NCBI GenBank assembly: GCA_947589085.1
Contig: CANPZD010000006.1
Span: 1-64,000 of the forward strand
Direction: 5' to 3'
DNA: 64,000 nucleotides
Source: an uncultured Clostridia bacterium
GTDB taxonomy: Bacteria > Bacillota > Clostridia > Christensenellales > Borkfalkiaceae
Below are positions 13,129 to 19,584 of this stretch, piece by piece. The position numbers were made by a program, and so were the translations under genes. Position 1 is the stretch's first letter, and every line of letters begins with the position of its first letter. Under the pieces are notes generated by a model. The model searched no databases, had not been told where the DNA came from, and was given only the letters and a program-made list of their open reading frames with translations.

Positions 13129-13386
13129 ATGTACGAGATACGCCTTACGCGCCAAGCGGAAAAAGATTTGCAGAAAGTCCTTGCGAGCAATCTCCGGGAG
13201 AAAGTCAAGCGGCTCATGGCGACGCTGGAGAGCGATCCGTTTCAGCCTCCCTACGAGAAGCTCGTGGGCGATCTCGCGGGAACGTACTCACGGAGGATCA
13301 ATGCGCAACATAGGCTTGTTTACCTTGTTGAGGAGGAGAAGAAGCGGGTCGTGATCCTGCGTATGTGGACGCATTACGGGGATTGA
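13129..13386 (+). CDS. YoeB/Txe-family mRNA interferase toxin
   Basis: An 85-residue RelE-fold toxin that cleaves mRNA in the ribosomal A site. The family pattern is complete: YEIRLTRQAEKDLQK at the start, E43 in PYEKLVGDLAG, the SRRINAQHRLVY segment (54-65) with the catalytic-type arginines, and the terminal H82-Y83 (THYGD), matching YoeB His83-Tyr84. AAGGAG inside the end of the antitoxin gene serves as SD. All key residues are present, so the toxin is probably active and the system functional. Confidence 0.93.
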   Translation: MYEIRLTRQAEKDLQKVLASNLREKVKRLMATLESDPFQPPYEKLVGDLAGTYSRRINAQHRLVYLVEEEKKRVVILRMWTHYGD

Positions 13387-13407
13387 GCGATTTTTTCCTA
13401 AAACCCC

Positions 13408-13436
13408 TTGACAAAGGTCGTAGGATTGCGTATAAT
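13408..13436 (+). promoter_or_regulatory. Consensus promoter with no open reading frame behind it (copy 2)
   Basis: TTGACA (13408-13413), 17-bp spacer, TATAAT (13431-13436): a full match to the sigma-A consensus. The spacer AAGGTCGTAGGATTGCG differs at two positions from that of the promoter at 13734. Confidence 0.85.
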
Positions 13437-13442
13437 GGTGGT

Positions 13443-13507
13443 AGTTAAAGTAAAAAAAGGCTTCTTTTTTTCTTTTCGCGTAGGCAGAACCTACGCCGTT
13501 CTTTTTT
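13443..13507 (+). ncRNA. Candidate small RNA from the 13408 promoter
   Basis: Transcription from the consensus promoter should begin near 13443 and meet a terminator about 55 bases on: GCGTAGG (13478-13484), loop CAGAA, CCTACGC (13490-13496), then CGTTC and a T-run to about 13507. The transcript has no start codon with SD. It could be a small RNA, perhaps antisense to the 3' end of the small minus-strand gene at 13506, or a dead transcription unit left by duplication of the promoter segment. Confidence 0.35.
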
Positions 13508-13676
13508 ATTTGTGCTTTTTTTTGGCGAAGGCGACGATCTTCTCCGCAAGCGATTTACGAACGTAAGTCGCCTTTTTCTTTCTCCCGGGCACATCGGTAG
13601 CTTTGATTTTTTTGAGGTCGATTGGATCGCCGTTTATATCCTTTGTATAGAATTCTTTTTTGACGCCGGAGGGCAT
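13506..13676 (-). CDS. Small lysine-rich protein of unknown function
   Basis: I do not recognise this protein. From the ATG at 13676 there are 56 codons coding for a very basic protein (about one quarter Lys/Arg) with the segments FYTKDINGDPIDLKKI and KATYVRKSLAEKIVAFAKKKHK. A GGGAGG lies about 11 bases upstream, a somewhat long spacing. It sits inside the decayed island just downstream of the N-terminal methylase fragment, so it may be part of the same foreign element. No membrane segment, no cysteines. It could also be the tail of a larger broken gene. Confidence 0.35.
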   Translation of the reverse strand: MPSGVKKEFYTKDINGDPIDLKKIKATDVPGRKKKATYVRKSLAEKIVAFAKKKHK

Positions 13677-13683
13677 ATCGACG

Positions 13684-13717
13684 TTTTTCCTCCCGGATAT
13701 TTCAAAACTTGCTTCAT
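13684..13717 (-). pseudogene. N-terminal scrap of a D12-class adenine methylase gene
   Basis: From the ATG at 13717 the minus strand reads MKQVLKYPGGK, the N-terminal AdoMet-binding entry of D12-class methylases (LKYPGGK), then leaves the family and stops after 27 codons. The SD AAGAGG and leader are the same as those before the C-terminal fragment at 12801. The two fragments lie in the correct order on the same strand about 0.95 kb apart, close to the size of a whole D12 gene, with the toxin-antitoxin pair between them on the other strand. Confidence 0.45.
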
Positions 13718-13733
13718 TTTTTCTCAAAACCTC

Positions 13734-13762
13734 TTGACAAAGGCCGTAGGATTGCATATAAT
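13734..13762 (+). promoter_or_regulatory. Consensus promoter with no open reading frame behind it (copy 3)
   Basis: TTGACA (13734-13739), 17-bp spacer AAGGCCGTAGGATTGCA, TATAAT (13757-13762). Nearly identical to the promoter at 13408, and its upstream flank is nearly identical to that of the toxin-antitoxin promoter at 12816. Confidence 0.85.
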
Positions 13763-13768
13763 GATAGT

Positions 13769-13849
13769 GCCCTTATGACAGATACGCTTTCCGGAAAGCG
13801 TATCACCCCCGGAGTGACCCGTTCATCGGAGCTTCGGGATTTATTTTTT
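13769..13849 (+). ncRNA. Candidate structured small RNA from the 13734 promoter
   Basis: About 80 bases from the expected start to a T-run at 13844-13849. It contains a perfect 24-bp palindrome GATACGCTTTCC/GGAAAGCGTATC (13781-13804), then CCCGGAG (13808-13814) pairing with CTTCGGG (13832-13838) just before the T-run, a terminator-like arrangement. No start codon with SD. No match to a known RNA family that I recognise. Bases 13850-14022 after it hold nothing recognisable. Confidence 0.4.
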
Positions 13850-14022
13850 GAAATGATTTTTCACCTCTTCATGGTGCTTTGATGGGTTTTGCGATACTTG
13901 GGTGTATCGTTGTTGATCTTTTTTTGTTTTTGAAGGCTCTCCTGAATAAATGGGTTGATTTGGAGCAAAGTATTTTCATGGTTTTCTCCGCAAATGTCAA
14001 GTATTATTGAAAAAATTACGTC

Positions 14023-14051
14023 TTGACAAGATTGCCGCTTTATGCTAAAAT
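14023..14051 (+). promoter_or_regulatory. Promoter of the HMA-domain gene
   Basis: TTGACA (14023-14028), 17-bp spacer, TAAAAT (14046-14051), then a leader of about 20 bases with CGGAGG before the ATG at 14079. Confidence 0.8.
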
Positions 14052-14078
14052 GTTAGCAAAAGCGAACCGGAGGCCGTC

Positions 14079-14339
14079 ATGGTAAAGATCGTAATGAACG
14101 TAGAGGGGATGCACTGCGGCATGTGCGAGGCGCATGTCAACGAGGCGGTGAGAAAAGCCGCGCCCGACGCGCAGAAAGTAACTTCCTCCGCATCCAAGGG
14201 GAAAACGGAATTTTGCGCGGAGGAAGATTGTTCCAAGGCCGTAAAAGCCGCAATCGAAGCGCTCGGGTACGAAGTGCGCGGGGTAGAAGTTTCGCCCTAC
14301 GAAAAGAAAGGATTCTTCGCAAAACTGTTCAAAAAATAA
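14079..14339 (+). CDS. Heavy-metal-associated (HMA) domain protein
   Basis: An 86-residue soluble protein with a single ferredoxin-like HMA domain. The metal site is GMHCGMC (residues 10-16, CxxC), as in copper chaperones of the CopZ type; two further cysteines (AEEDCSK and FCAEED region) lie in the middle. The C-terminus ends FFAKLFKK. The gene stands 26 bases before a DtxR-family regulator, with its own strong promoter, so a link to metal homeostasis is likely. No P-type ATPase gene is next to it. Which metal it carries cannot be read from the sequence. Confidence 0.88.
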   Translation: MVKIVMNVEGMHCGMCEAHVNEAVRKAAPDAQKVTSSASKGKTEFCAEEDCSKAVKAAIEALGYEVRGVEVSPYEKKGFFAKLFKK

Positions 14340-14365
14340 TGTAAATCTGTCAAGCGGAGCACGAT

Positions 14366-14731
14366 ATGAAGACGCACGAATCGGAAGAAATGTATCTTGA
14401 AACCATCCTTCTTCTCAAAGAGAAGAGCCGGTCGGTGCATGCGATCGATATCGCAAGCGAATTGGGATATGCAAAGTCGAGCGTATCCCGCGCGGTGGGA
14501 CTTCTTCATAAAAAGGGCTATATTTTGATCAGCGAAAGCGACGAGATCACGCTGACGCCAGAAGGACTTGCCAAAGCCACGGATATTTACGATCGTCACC
14601 GCGTTATCACGGAGCTTCTGATGCGCATGGGCGCAGAAAAACCGCTCGCGGAGGACAATGCGTGCCGGATCGAGCACGTGATTTCTCCCGAGCTATTCGA
14701 GATCATGAAAAAATTTGTCAAAAATTCATAA
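14366..14731 (+). CDS. DtxR/MntR-family metal-dependent transcriptional regulator
   Basis: A 121-residue regulator. The N-terminal winged helix (about residues 1-65: HESEEMYLETILLL, VHAIDIASELGYAKSSVSRAVGLL, GYILISESDEITLTPEG) is typical for MntR/TroR/IdeR, and the dimerisation and metal-binding helices follow (HRVITELLMRMG, AEDNACRIEHVISPELF). The E-CRIEH segment has the Cys/Glu/His ligands of the family. It lacks the C-terminal SH3-like domain, so it is of the short MntR type. Co-transcription with the HMA gene suggests control of a metal response. Confidence 0.92.
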   Translation: MKTHESEEMYLETILLLKEKSRSVHAIDIASELGYAKSSVSRAVGLLHKKGYILISESDEITLTPEGLAKATDIYDRHRVITELLMRMGAEKPLAEDNACRIEHVISPELFEIMKKFVKNS

Positions 14732-14734
14732 AAG

Positions 14735-14765
14735 GAACGCCCGGATTTTTCCGGACGTTCTTTTT
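14735..14765. terminator. Bidirectional terminator between the DtxR-type gene and the flavin reductase gene
   Basis: GAACGCCCGG (14735-14744) pairs with CCGGACGTTC (14751-14760) over ATTTTT, followed by TTTTT; A residues on the left serve the minus strand. Confidence 0.88.
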
Positions 14766-15672
14766 ATTTCTTTTCTTTTCTGCGTTTGTCGTTGATGAGG
14801 TCCAGCGCTTTTTCGTCGATCACGGAGATCCCTTCCTCCTTGGCGATCTTCACCATTTGCGTGAGGGCGGCTTTCAGAAAGACGCGGGGGATCTTGACGA
14901 GTTTTGCGCAGGCGCCGTCCGTAAACGTGACGTCGGGATCGATGCGCTTTGCCGCATAGATCACGGATTGCACGTTTCCTTCTTTTGCCCGGATCTTTTC
15001 GGGGATGGGTTTTTTGAAAGGGGAATACCAGAAGTTCGTGCTGTCGCGGTAACCGTAATCCACGGGTACGGGCGGGAAATCCTTTGCTCTCACCCCATTG
15101 ATAATGGAATCCCGATATTTTTCTTTCATGAGGATCTTATCGATCTTCAGAATGAAATGCGCGCCGAATTTGCTTGTGATCCCATTGAAATTCCGGTAAG
15201 GGGGATCGTACCCTTCGAGCCGCCCCGCTTTGTCGAGGAACGCTTCTTCCAGAGAGGAATCCCAGCTGCATTCGAATACCTGAAACGATTCCGCAACGAC
15301 GAGAGGACGGCTTCCTTCCGCTTGACCCTTTTCCAGCGTGAAGAGGCAGTTTTTCATCTTTTCCGCGGTGGTATCGCCGGGGAATCCCAAGCGGACCGCT
15401 TCCCGGAAAAATTTTCGGTCGTCCGGAATGAAATTCAGCGAAACTTTACTTCCGCGCAGAATGTTCTGCGCGGTATTCGAACTGTTGCGGCATTCGAGGA
15501 TCATGGCATAGGCGTCTTTTCCCGCAATATAATAGGGGAAGCACAGAGAATATGCGCCGAGATTCGTCTGCCCGTTTTCGGAAACCGTGCCGACCAAAAT
15601 CGTCGGCATCGGAAAAAACGAAGAAGTCTGGTAAAAATTGTCCACGATGCGCAGATCGATGAAACTGCTCAT
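14764..15672 (-). CDS. Flavin reductase-like protein with a C-terminal PCP-reductase-like domain
   Basis: A 302-residue protein. Residues about 10-180 resemble the FMN-binding split-barrel flavin reductase/flavoredoxin family (PTILVGTVSENGQTNLGAYSLCFPY, RNSSNTAQNILRGSKVSLNFI, FGAHFILKIDKIL). The C-terminal 60 residues (VTFTDGACAKLVKIPRVFLKAALTQ split at VKIPRV, then MVKIAKEEGISVID) resemble the small helical domain found in protochlorophyllide reductase subunits and some redox proteins. The ATG at 15672 overlaps the stop of the VanZ-like gene by four bases; the frame upstream of it is not coding. Likely a cytosolic flavoprotein; electron partner unknown. Confidence 0.75.
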   Translation of the reverse strand: MSSFIDLRIVDNFYQTSSFFPMPTILVGTVSENGQTNLGAYSLCFPYYIAGKDAYAMILECRNSSNTAQNILRGSKVSLNFIPDDRKFFREAVRLGFPGDTTAEKMKNCLFTLEKGQAEGSRPLVVAESFQVFECSWDSSLEEAFLDKAGRLEGYDPPYRNFNGITSKFGAHFILKIDKILMKEKYRDSIINGVRAKDFPPVPVDYGYRDSTNFWYSPFKKPIPEKIRAKEGNVQSVIYAAKRIDPDVTFTDGACAKLVKIPRVFLKAALTQMVKIAKEEGISVIDEKALDLINDKRRKEKK

Positions 15673-16205
15673 GAAACGCCGCCTGTCTTTTTTGATTTTC
15701 TCCTGCGCTTCACGGCGGTAACAAGCAGATATGTTCCGTATGTGAGCAGGAATGTGGGCAAATAGCCGCAGGAATCGATCAGAACATCCTTGAACGAGCA
15801 CGAGCGCCCGCTTGTAAAAATATCGAGCTGCAGGATCTCCGTGATTCCCGCAAAGAGGACCCCGAATGCCGTAAGCAGCGCAAAGGTAAGAATGCGCCGC
15901 CGTTTGCTTTCGCGGTCGAACAGGATCGCCGTAATGCCCGTCAGCGCGCCGAGCAGAAGAAAAGCGCCGAAATGCCCGAAGAGCTTTCGGATCAGCCAAT
16001 GCCAGTTGTTGACCCTCGAACTCAACGGTTTTGCATTCGGAGAAAGCGCCGAGAACAGATCGTCGACGGTTCCTCCCACCGTCTGACTATGCAGGGAGGA
16101 TCTCGAGGCGGGCATGAGCGATTCTACGCATAAGAATACGACCATCGCCAGCGAGAGCGCGAGCGAAAAGTATTTGGCGATCGTTTTTACCGTCTTACGT
16201 TTCAT
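15669..16205 (-). CDS. VanZ-like membrane protein
   Basis: A 178-residue membrane protein with four predicted helices. The VanZ signature is clear: KLFGHFGAFLLLGAL near the middle, ITEILQLDIFTSGRSCSFKDVLIDSCGYL near the end. VanZ proteins give low-level teicoplanin resistance in some enterococci, but most homologues have no known role. An ATG at 16232 lies directly after a -10 box; the ATG at 16205 has AAAGGA eight bases upstream and starts MKRKTVKTIAKYF, so it is preferred. First gene of a two-gene operon with the flavin reductase-like gene. Confidence 0.87.
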   Translation of the reverse strand: MKRKTVKTIAKYFSLALSLAMVVFLCVESLMPASRSSLHSQTVGGTVDDLFSALSPNAKPLSSRVNNWHWLIRKLFGHFGAFLLLGALTGITAILFDRESKRRRILTFALLTAFGVLFAGITEILQLDIFTSGRSCSFKDVLIDSCGYLPTFLLTYGTYLLVTAVKRRRKSKKTGGVS

Positions 16206-16232
16206 TCTGTCTTTTTCCTTTGAGATATTCAT

Positions 16233-16260
16233 ATTATATCATACATATGCTTTTTTTCAA
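16233..16260 (-). promoter_or_regulatory. Promoter of the VanZ-like operon
   Basis: Minus strand TTGAAA (16255-16260), 16-bp spacer, TATAAT (16233-16238). Expected start lies about 20 bases before the ATG at 16205. Confidence 0.6.
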
Positions 16261-16340
16261 GTGTTTGATGAAAAAAATCGTATGGAAATCATAGGCATTC
16301 CGTTTCGCGGCCGCAAATTCGCGGGAATTTTTGAAAACGC

Positions 16341-16369
16341 TTTACAAACGCCGTATTTTGTGGTACAAT
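16341..16369 (+). promoter_or_regulatory. Promoter of nrdR
   Basis: TTTACA (16341-16346), 17-bp spacer, TACAAT (16364-16369); leader of about 24 bases with GAGGG before the ATG at 16400. Confidence 0.7.
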
Positions 16370-16399
16370 ACACACAAGGACGGAAGATGAGGGATTTCT

Positions 16400-16870
16400 A
16401 TGCGTTGTTTGTATTGTAACTGTACGGAAAGCAAAGTGATTGACTCGCGTTCGGCGGACGACGACAGAACGATCCGCCGCAGACGGGAGTGCATCGGCTG
16501 CGGCAGGAGGTTTACGACGTACGAAACCATCGAGGTCGCGCCGATTCTCGTTGTCAAGTCCGACGGCAACCGTCAGGCGTTCGACATGGGGAAAATCAAA
16601 CGCGGCATCATCAAGGCCTGCGAAAAACGGCCCGTGCCTCTGGAAAAGATCGATCAGCTCGCGGAGGATATCGCCAAACGCATCTATAACTCGATGGAAC
16701 AGGAGATCTCTTCCAAACAGATCGGCGAGATGGTAATGGAGGGGCTGAAAGAGCTCGATGAAGTGGCCTATGTGCGCTATGCTTCGGTATACCGTTCGTT
16801 CAAGGACATCTCTTCTTTCATGGCGGAGCTGCAGCTGATGATGGAGAAGAAGGAGAACGAAAAGAAATAA
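16400..16870 (+). CDS. nrdR: Transcriptional repressor NrdR
   Basis: A 156-residue zinc-finger/ATP-cone repressor of ribonucleotide reductase genes. The N-terminal zinc ribbon has C3, C6, C31 and C34 (MRCLYC, ECIGCG), with the RRRREC-GC-RRFTTYE block; the ATP cone spans about residues 46-136 (VVKSDGNRQAFDMGKIKRGI, VAYVRYASVYRSFKD). Length is standard. No ribonucleotide reductase gene is in the window and no NrdR-box pair was noticed near it. It precedes ispG by 38 bases. Confidence 0.97.
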   Translation: MRCLYCNCTESKVIDSRSADDDRTIRRRRECIGCGRRFTTYETIEVAPILVVKSDGNRQAFDMGKIKRGIIKACEKRPVPLEKIDQLAEDIAKRIYNSMEQEISSKQIGEMVMEGLKELDEVAYVRYASVYRSFKDISSFMAELQLMMEKKENEKK

Positions 16871-16908
16871 TTTGCTTCCGCGCGGCATTTGGTACGGAGA
16901 ATCGTGAT

Positions 16909-17952
16909 ATGAGCAAAATTCCCGTAAAAATCGGCGGCGTCGTTCTCGGGAACGGGCGCATTGCCGTACAAAGCATGACAACGGAAAAAACGAGCGACGT
17001 CGAAAAGTGCGTCGCTCAAATTCTTCGGTTGGAAAAAGCCGGCTGCGACATCATCCGCGTGGCGGTGCTCAACGAAGCGGACGCCCGCGCGATCACGGAG
17101 ATCAAACGGCAGATCCGCATTCCTCTCGTTGCGGATATCCATTTTTCGCCGCGGCTCGCGGTCCTTGCCGTTGAGGCGGGGGCGGATAAATTGCGCGTGA
17201 ATCCGGGCAATATCGGAACCGAAAAAGACGTTTCGTACGTCGCCGACTGCGTGAAAGCGCACGGGATCCCCGTCCGCGTGGGGGCGAATACGGGAAGCAT
17301 CGAGCCAGAATTTTTCAAAAAGTATGGCAGGAGCGCGGAGGCGCTCGTCGAGAGCGCGCTTGCCAACGCCGCGGTTTTCGAACGGCGCGGCGTACGGGAT
17401 CTGGTGATTTCCGTAAAGGCTTCCGATGTGCGTTTGACCGTAAACGCCTATACCATGCTCGCGGCAAGGACCTCGTATCCCTTGCATCTCGGCGTTACGG
17501 AAGCGGGGGTTTCGGGGAGCGGAACGATCAAGAGCGGCATTGCGATCGGCGCGCTTCTGCTGAACGGGATCGGAGATACCATCCGCGTTTCGCTCACGGC
17601 GGATCCCGTCGAGGAAGTGTATGCCGCGCATGAGATCCTGCGCGCCGTCGGTCTGGAGCGCGACTTCGTGGAAGTAGTCTCCTGTCCCACGTGCGGCCGG
17701 TGCGAATACGACTGTATGGGATTGGCCCAGCGCGTCAGCAAACGCGTATATGGGGTACGGAAACAGTTGAAAATTGCGGTGATGGGGTGCGTAGTCAACG
17801 GCCCCGGAGAAGCCAAAGAGTGCGACCTCGGCATTGCGGGCGGCAAGGATTTTTGCGTGATCTTCGAGCGCGGAAAAGAAAACGTCCGCATTCCCGCGGC
17901 TGCGGCGGAAGAGGCCTTTTGGAACAGATTGGAAGAAAAACTTGCAGAGTAA
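16909..17952 (+). CDS. ispG: 4-hydroxy-3-methylbut-2-en-1-yl diphosphate synthase (IspG/GcpE)
   Basis: Converts methylerythritol cyclodiphosphate to HMBPP in the MEP isoprenoid pathway, using a [4Fe-4S] cluster. The 347-residue bacterial two-domain form: TIM barrel (VQSMTTEKTSDVE, VADIHFSPRLA, LRVNPGNIG) and the C-terminal cluster domain with C259, C262 (SCPTCGRC), C294 and E301 (GCVVNGPGEA), which correspond to the four cluster ligands in E. coli. In many Clostridia ispG stands just before polC (often with dxr and rseP further upstream); here it is followed by the short PolC-like gene four bases later. Confidence 0.98.
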   Translation: MSKIPVKIGGVVLGNGRIAVQSMTTEKTSDVEKCVAQILRLEKAGCDIIRVAVLNEADARAITEIKRQIRIPLVADIHFSPRLAVLAVEAGADKLRVNPGNIGTEKDVSYVADCVKAHGIPVRVGANTGSIEPEFFKKYGRSAEALVESALANAAVFERRGVRDLVISVKASDVRLTVNAYTMLAARTSYPLHLGVTEAGVSGSGTIKSGIAIGALLLNGIGDTIRVSLTADPVEEVYAAHEILRAVGLERDFVEVVSCPTCGRCEYDCMGLAQRVSKRVYGVRKQLKIAVMGCVVNGPGEAKECDLGIAGGKDFCVIFERGKENVRIPAAAAEEAFWNRLEEKLAE

Positions 17953-17956
17953 ACGA

Positions 17957-19465
17957 ATGAAAAGTCAGCAATACCTTGAAGAAATCAGAAAATCGGAGGG
18001 ACTGTCCCGCGCCGTTCTTTCCCGGATCACGGTGGAAGGCGGGGAAGCGGTGTTCCATCTGGTGACGGATACGAATTATTCGCAGGAGGACGTCTCCTAT
18101 GCGAGCGGCGTCTGCCGCCGCTATGCGGGGGGGATGCCCGCGTCCGCGCGCGTGGTGAAATCCGTTCCTTCGGAGGAGGGCGTGCGCCGCGCCGTGGCGG
18201 AGATCCTGAGCACGCGGTTTCCCGCGTTTGCGGCGTTTGTTTCGCCCGGCGACCTTTCCGTCGCGTTGGACGATCGCGGCGGCAGATTTTTTATCGGCGT
18301 CGGCGAATTGGAGTGTGCGAAAGGGCGGGAAGATCATGTCGTGGACGCCGTGGCGGAGGAGCTTGGCAGAAGATTCTGCGGAAGCTGGTCGGGCGAGCTA
18401 AGGCGTGTGCAGAAGTCGGCGGCCGCCATCGAGCGCGAGGAGATCCCCGAGGAAGAGTACCTGCTTGCGCCGCGGTTTTTCGAAATCGCCGGGTATTCTG
18501 CCATAGACGGCGCTGCGCCGCAGCGTGCGATCTATATCGCCGATCTCGACAAGGAAATCAAGGATATCACGGTTTGCGGAAAGATCTCTTACATCGAAGA
18601 GCGGGAGACGAAGAGCGGAAAGCCGTATTTTTCGATCACGGTCACCGACGGAACGGGCAGTTTGCGCGCGGCATATTTTTCGAAGAAAGCCACGCTGGAA
18701 AAGGTGCGTTCCCTTGCGCAGGGGATGAGCGTATGCCTCACGGGAGACTATGAGCTGTTCCACGGCGGGTTTACGTTCCGCGTCAAATCCGTCGATCTCG
18801 GTTCCGCGCCGGAGGGATTCGTGCCGAAGCAGCGTCCGTCCCGTCCGGTGCCGCAGCGGTACAGAAGCGTATTTCCCGTACCTACGGCGGATTTCGTGCA
18901 GGCGGATCTGTTCGGAGCGAAGCCTCTGCCGGCGTCTTTTTCCGAGGGGACGTATGTCGTGTTCGATCTTGAAACGACGGGCCTCAACAACGCGTCGTCG
19001 CAGGGGATGGACAGGATCATCGAGATCGGCGCCGTCAAGATCGCAAAGGGCAAAATTTGCGAAAAATTTTCTTCGTTTGTGGCGTGTCCCGTGCGTCTTT
19101 CGGATGAGATCGTTACGCTCACGGGGATCACGGACGACATGCTTGCCGGCGCGCCCGCAGTTTCCGACGTGCTCGCGGATTTCTTCCGCTTTACGGCCGG
19201 GAGCGTGCTCGTCGGGCACAACGTACAGTTCGATTATAAATTCATCCGCCATTACGGCGAACAGATCGGTTTTATCTTCGACCAAAAGCAGATCGACACG
19301 CTGTCGTTTGCGCAGGAGACGCTGCGCCTTTCGAACTATAAGCTGAATACCGTCGCGGATCATTTCGGGTTCGACTTTCATCATCACCGCGCCTACGACG
19401 ACGCCTTTGTCACGGCGAAGATCTTCATCGAGCTGGTACGGCTCAAGGGCGGACTTCCCAAATAA
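17957..19465 (+). CDS. PolC-like protein reduced to N-terminal, OB-fold and DnaQ exonuclease domains
   Basis: A 502-residue protein at the exact position of polC (between ispG and rimP) but about one third of PolC length. Residues 1-160 resemble the PolC N-terminal region; 200-282 are an OB fold (ITVCGKISYIEER...SVCLTGDYEL); 331-495 are a DEDDh exonuclease with D337, E339 (FDLETTG), D426 (HNVQFDYKF), H477 and D482 (HRAYDD), all intact. The PHP domain that normally splits around the exonuclease, and the whole polymerase region, are absent. The linker 283-330 is Pro-rich and carries QADLF (315-319), similar to the sliding-clamp motif QLxLF. ATG at 17957; no strong SD, so coupling to ispG is likely. 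It could be a separate proofreading exonuclease acting with another polymerase subunit. Confidence 0.85.
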   Translation: MKSQQYLEEIRKSEGLSRAVLSRITVEGGEAVFHLVTDTNYSQEDVSYASGVCRRYAGGMPASARVVKSVPSEEGVRRAVAEILSTRFPAFAAFVSPGDLSVALDDRGGRFFIGVGELECAKGREDHVVDAVAEELGRRFCGSWSGELRRVQKSAAAIEREEIPEEEYLLAPRFFEIAGYSAIDGAAPQRAIYIADLDKEIKDITVCGKISYIEERETKSGKPYFSITVTDGTGSLRAAYFSKKATLEKVRSLAQGMSVCLTGDYELFHGGFTFRVKSVDLGSAPEGFVPKQRPSRPVPQRYRSVFPVPTADFVQADLFGAKPLPASFSEGTYVVFDLETTGLNNASSQGMDRIIEIGAVKIAKGKICEKFSSFVACPVRLSDEIVTLTGITDDMLAGAPAVSDVLADFFRFTAGSVLVGHNVQFDYKFIRHYGEQIGFIFDQKQIDTLSFAQETLRLSNYKLNTVADHFGFDFHHHRAYDDAFVTAKIFIELVRLKGGLPK

Positions 19466-19527
19466 AACGGGCGCGGGAGCGGGATTCAGATTTGCGTAAA
19501 TTTTTCCGAAAAATCTTTCGGAAATAC

Positions 19528-19556
19528 TTGCAATATTCCAAAGAATATGGTAAAAT
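19528..19556 (+). promoter_or_regulatory. Promoter of the rimP-nusA-infB operon
   Basis: TTGCAA (19528-19533), 17-bp spacer, TAAAAT (19551-19556). It lies after the PolC-like gene and gives the translation operon its own start. Confidence 0.7.
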
Positions 19557-19584
19557 AGACTTACTTAATCGATGAAAAGAGATT

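Noticed and set aside
12211..14078. Integration site (att) repeat of the tRNA-Lys(CUU) 3' end
   Set aside because: I looked for a second copy of the tRNA 3' end within the island and found none; no integrase gene is present.
16909..19465. ispG and the PolC-like gene as one frameshifted gene
   Set aside because: Both have complete, unrelated domains, and ispG has its normal length and a proper stop.
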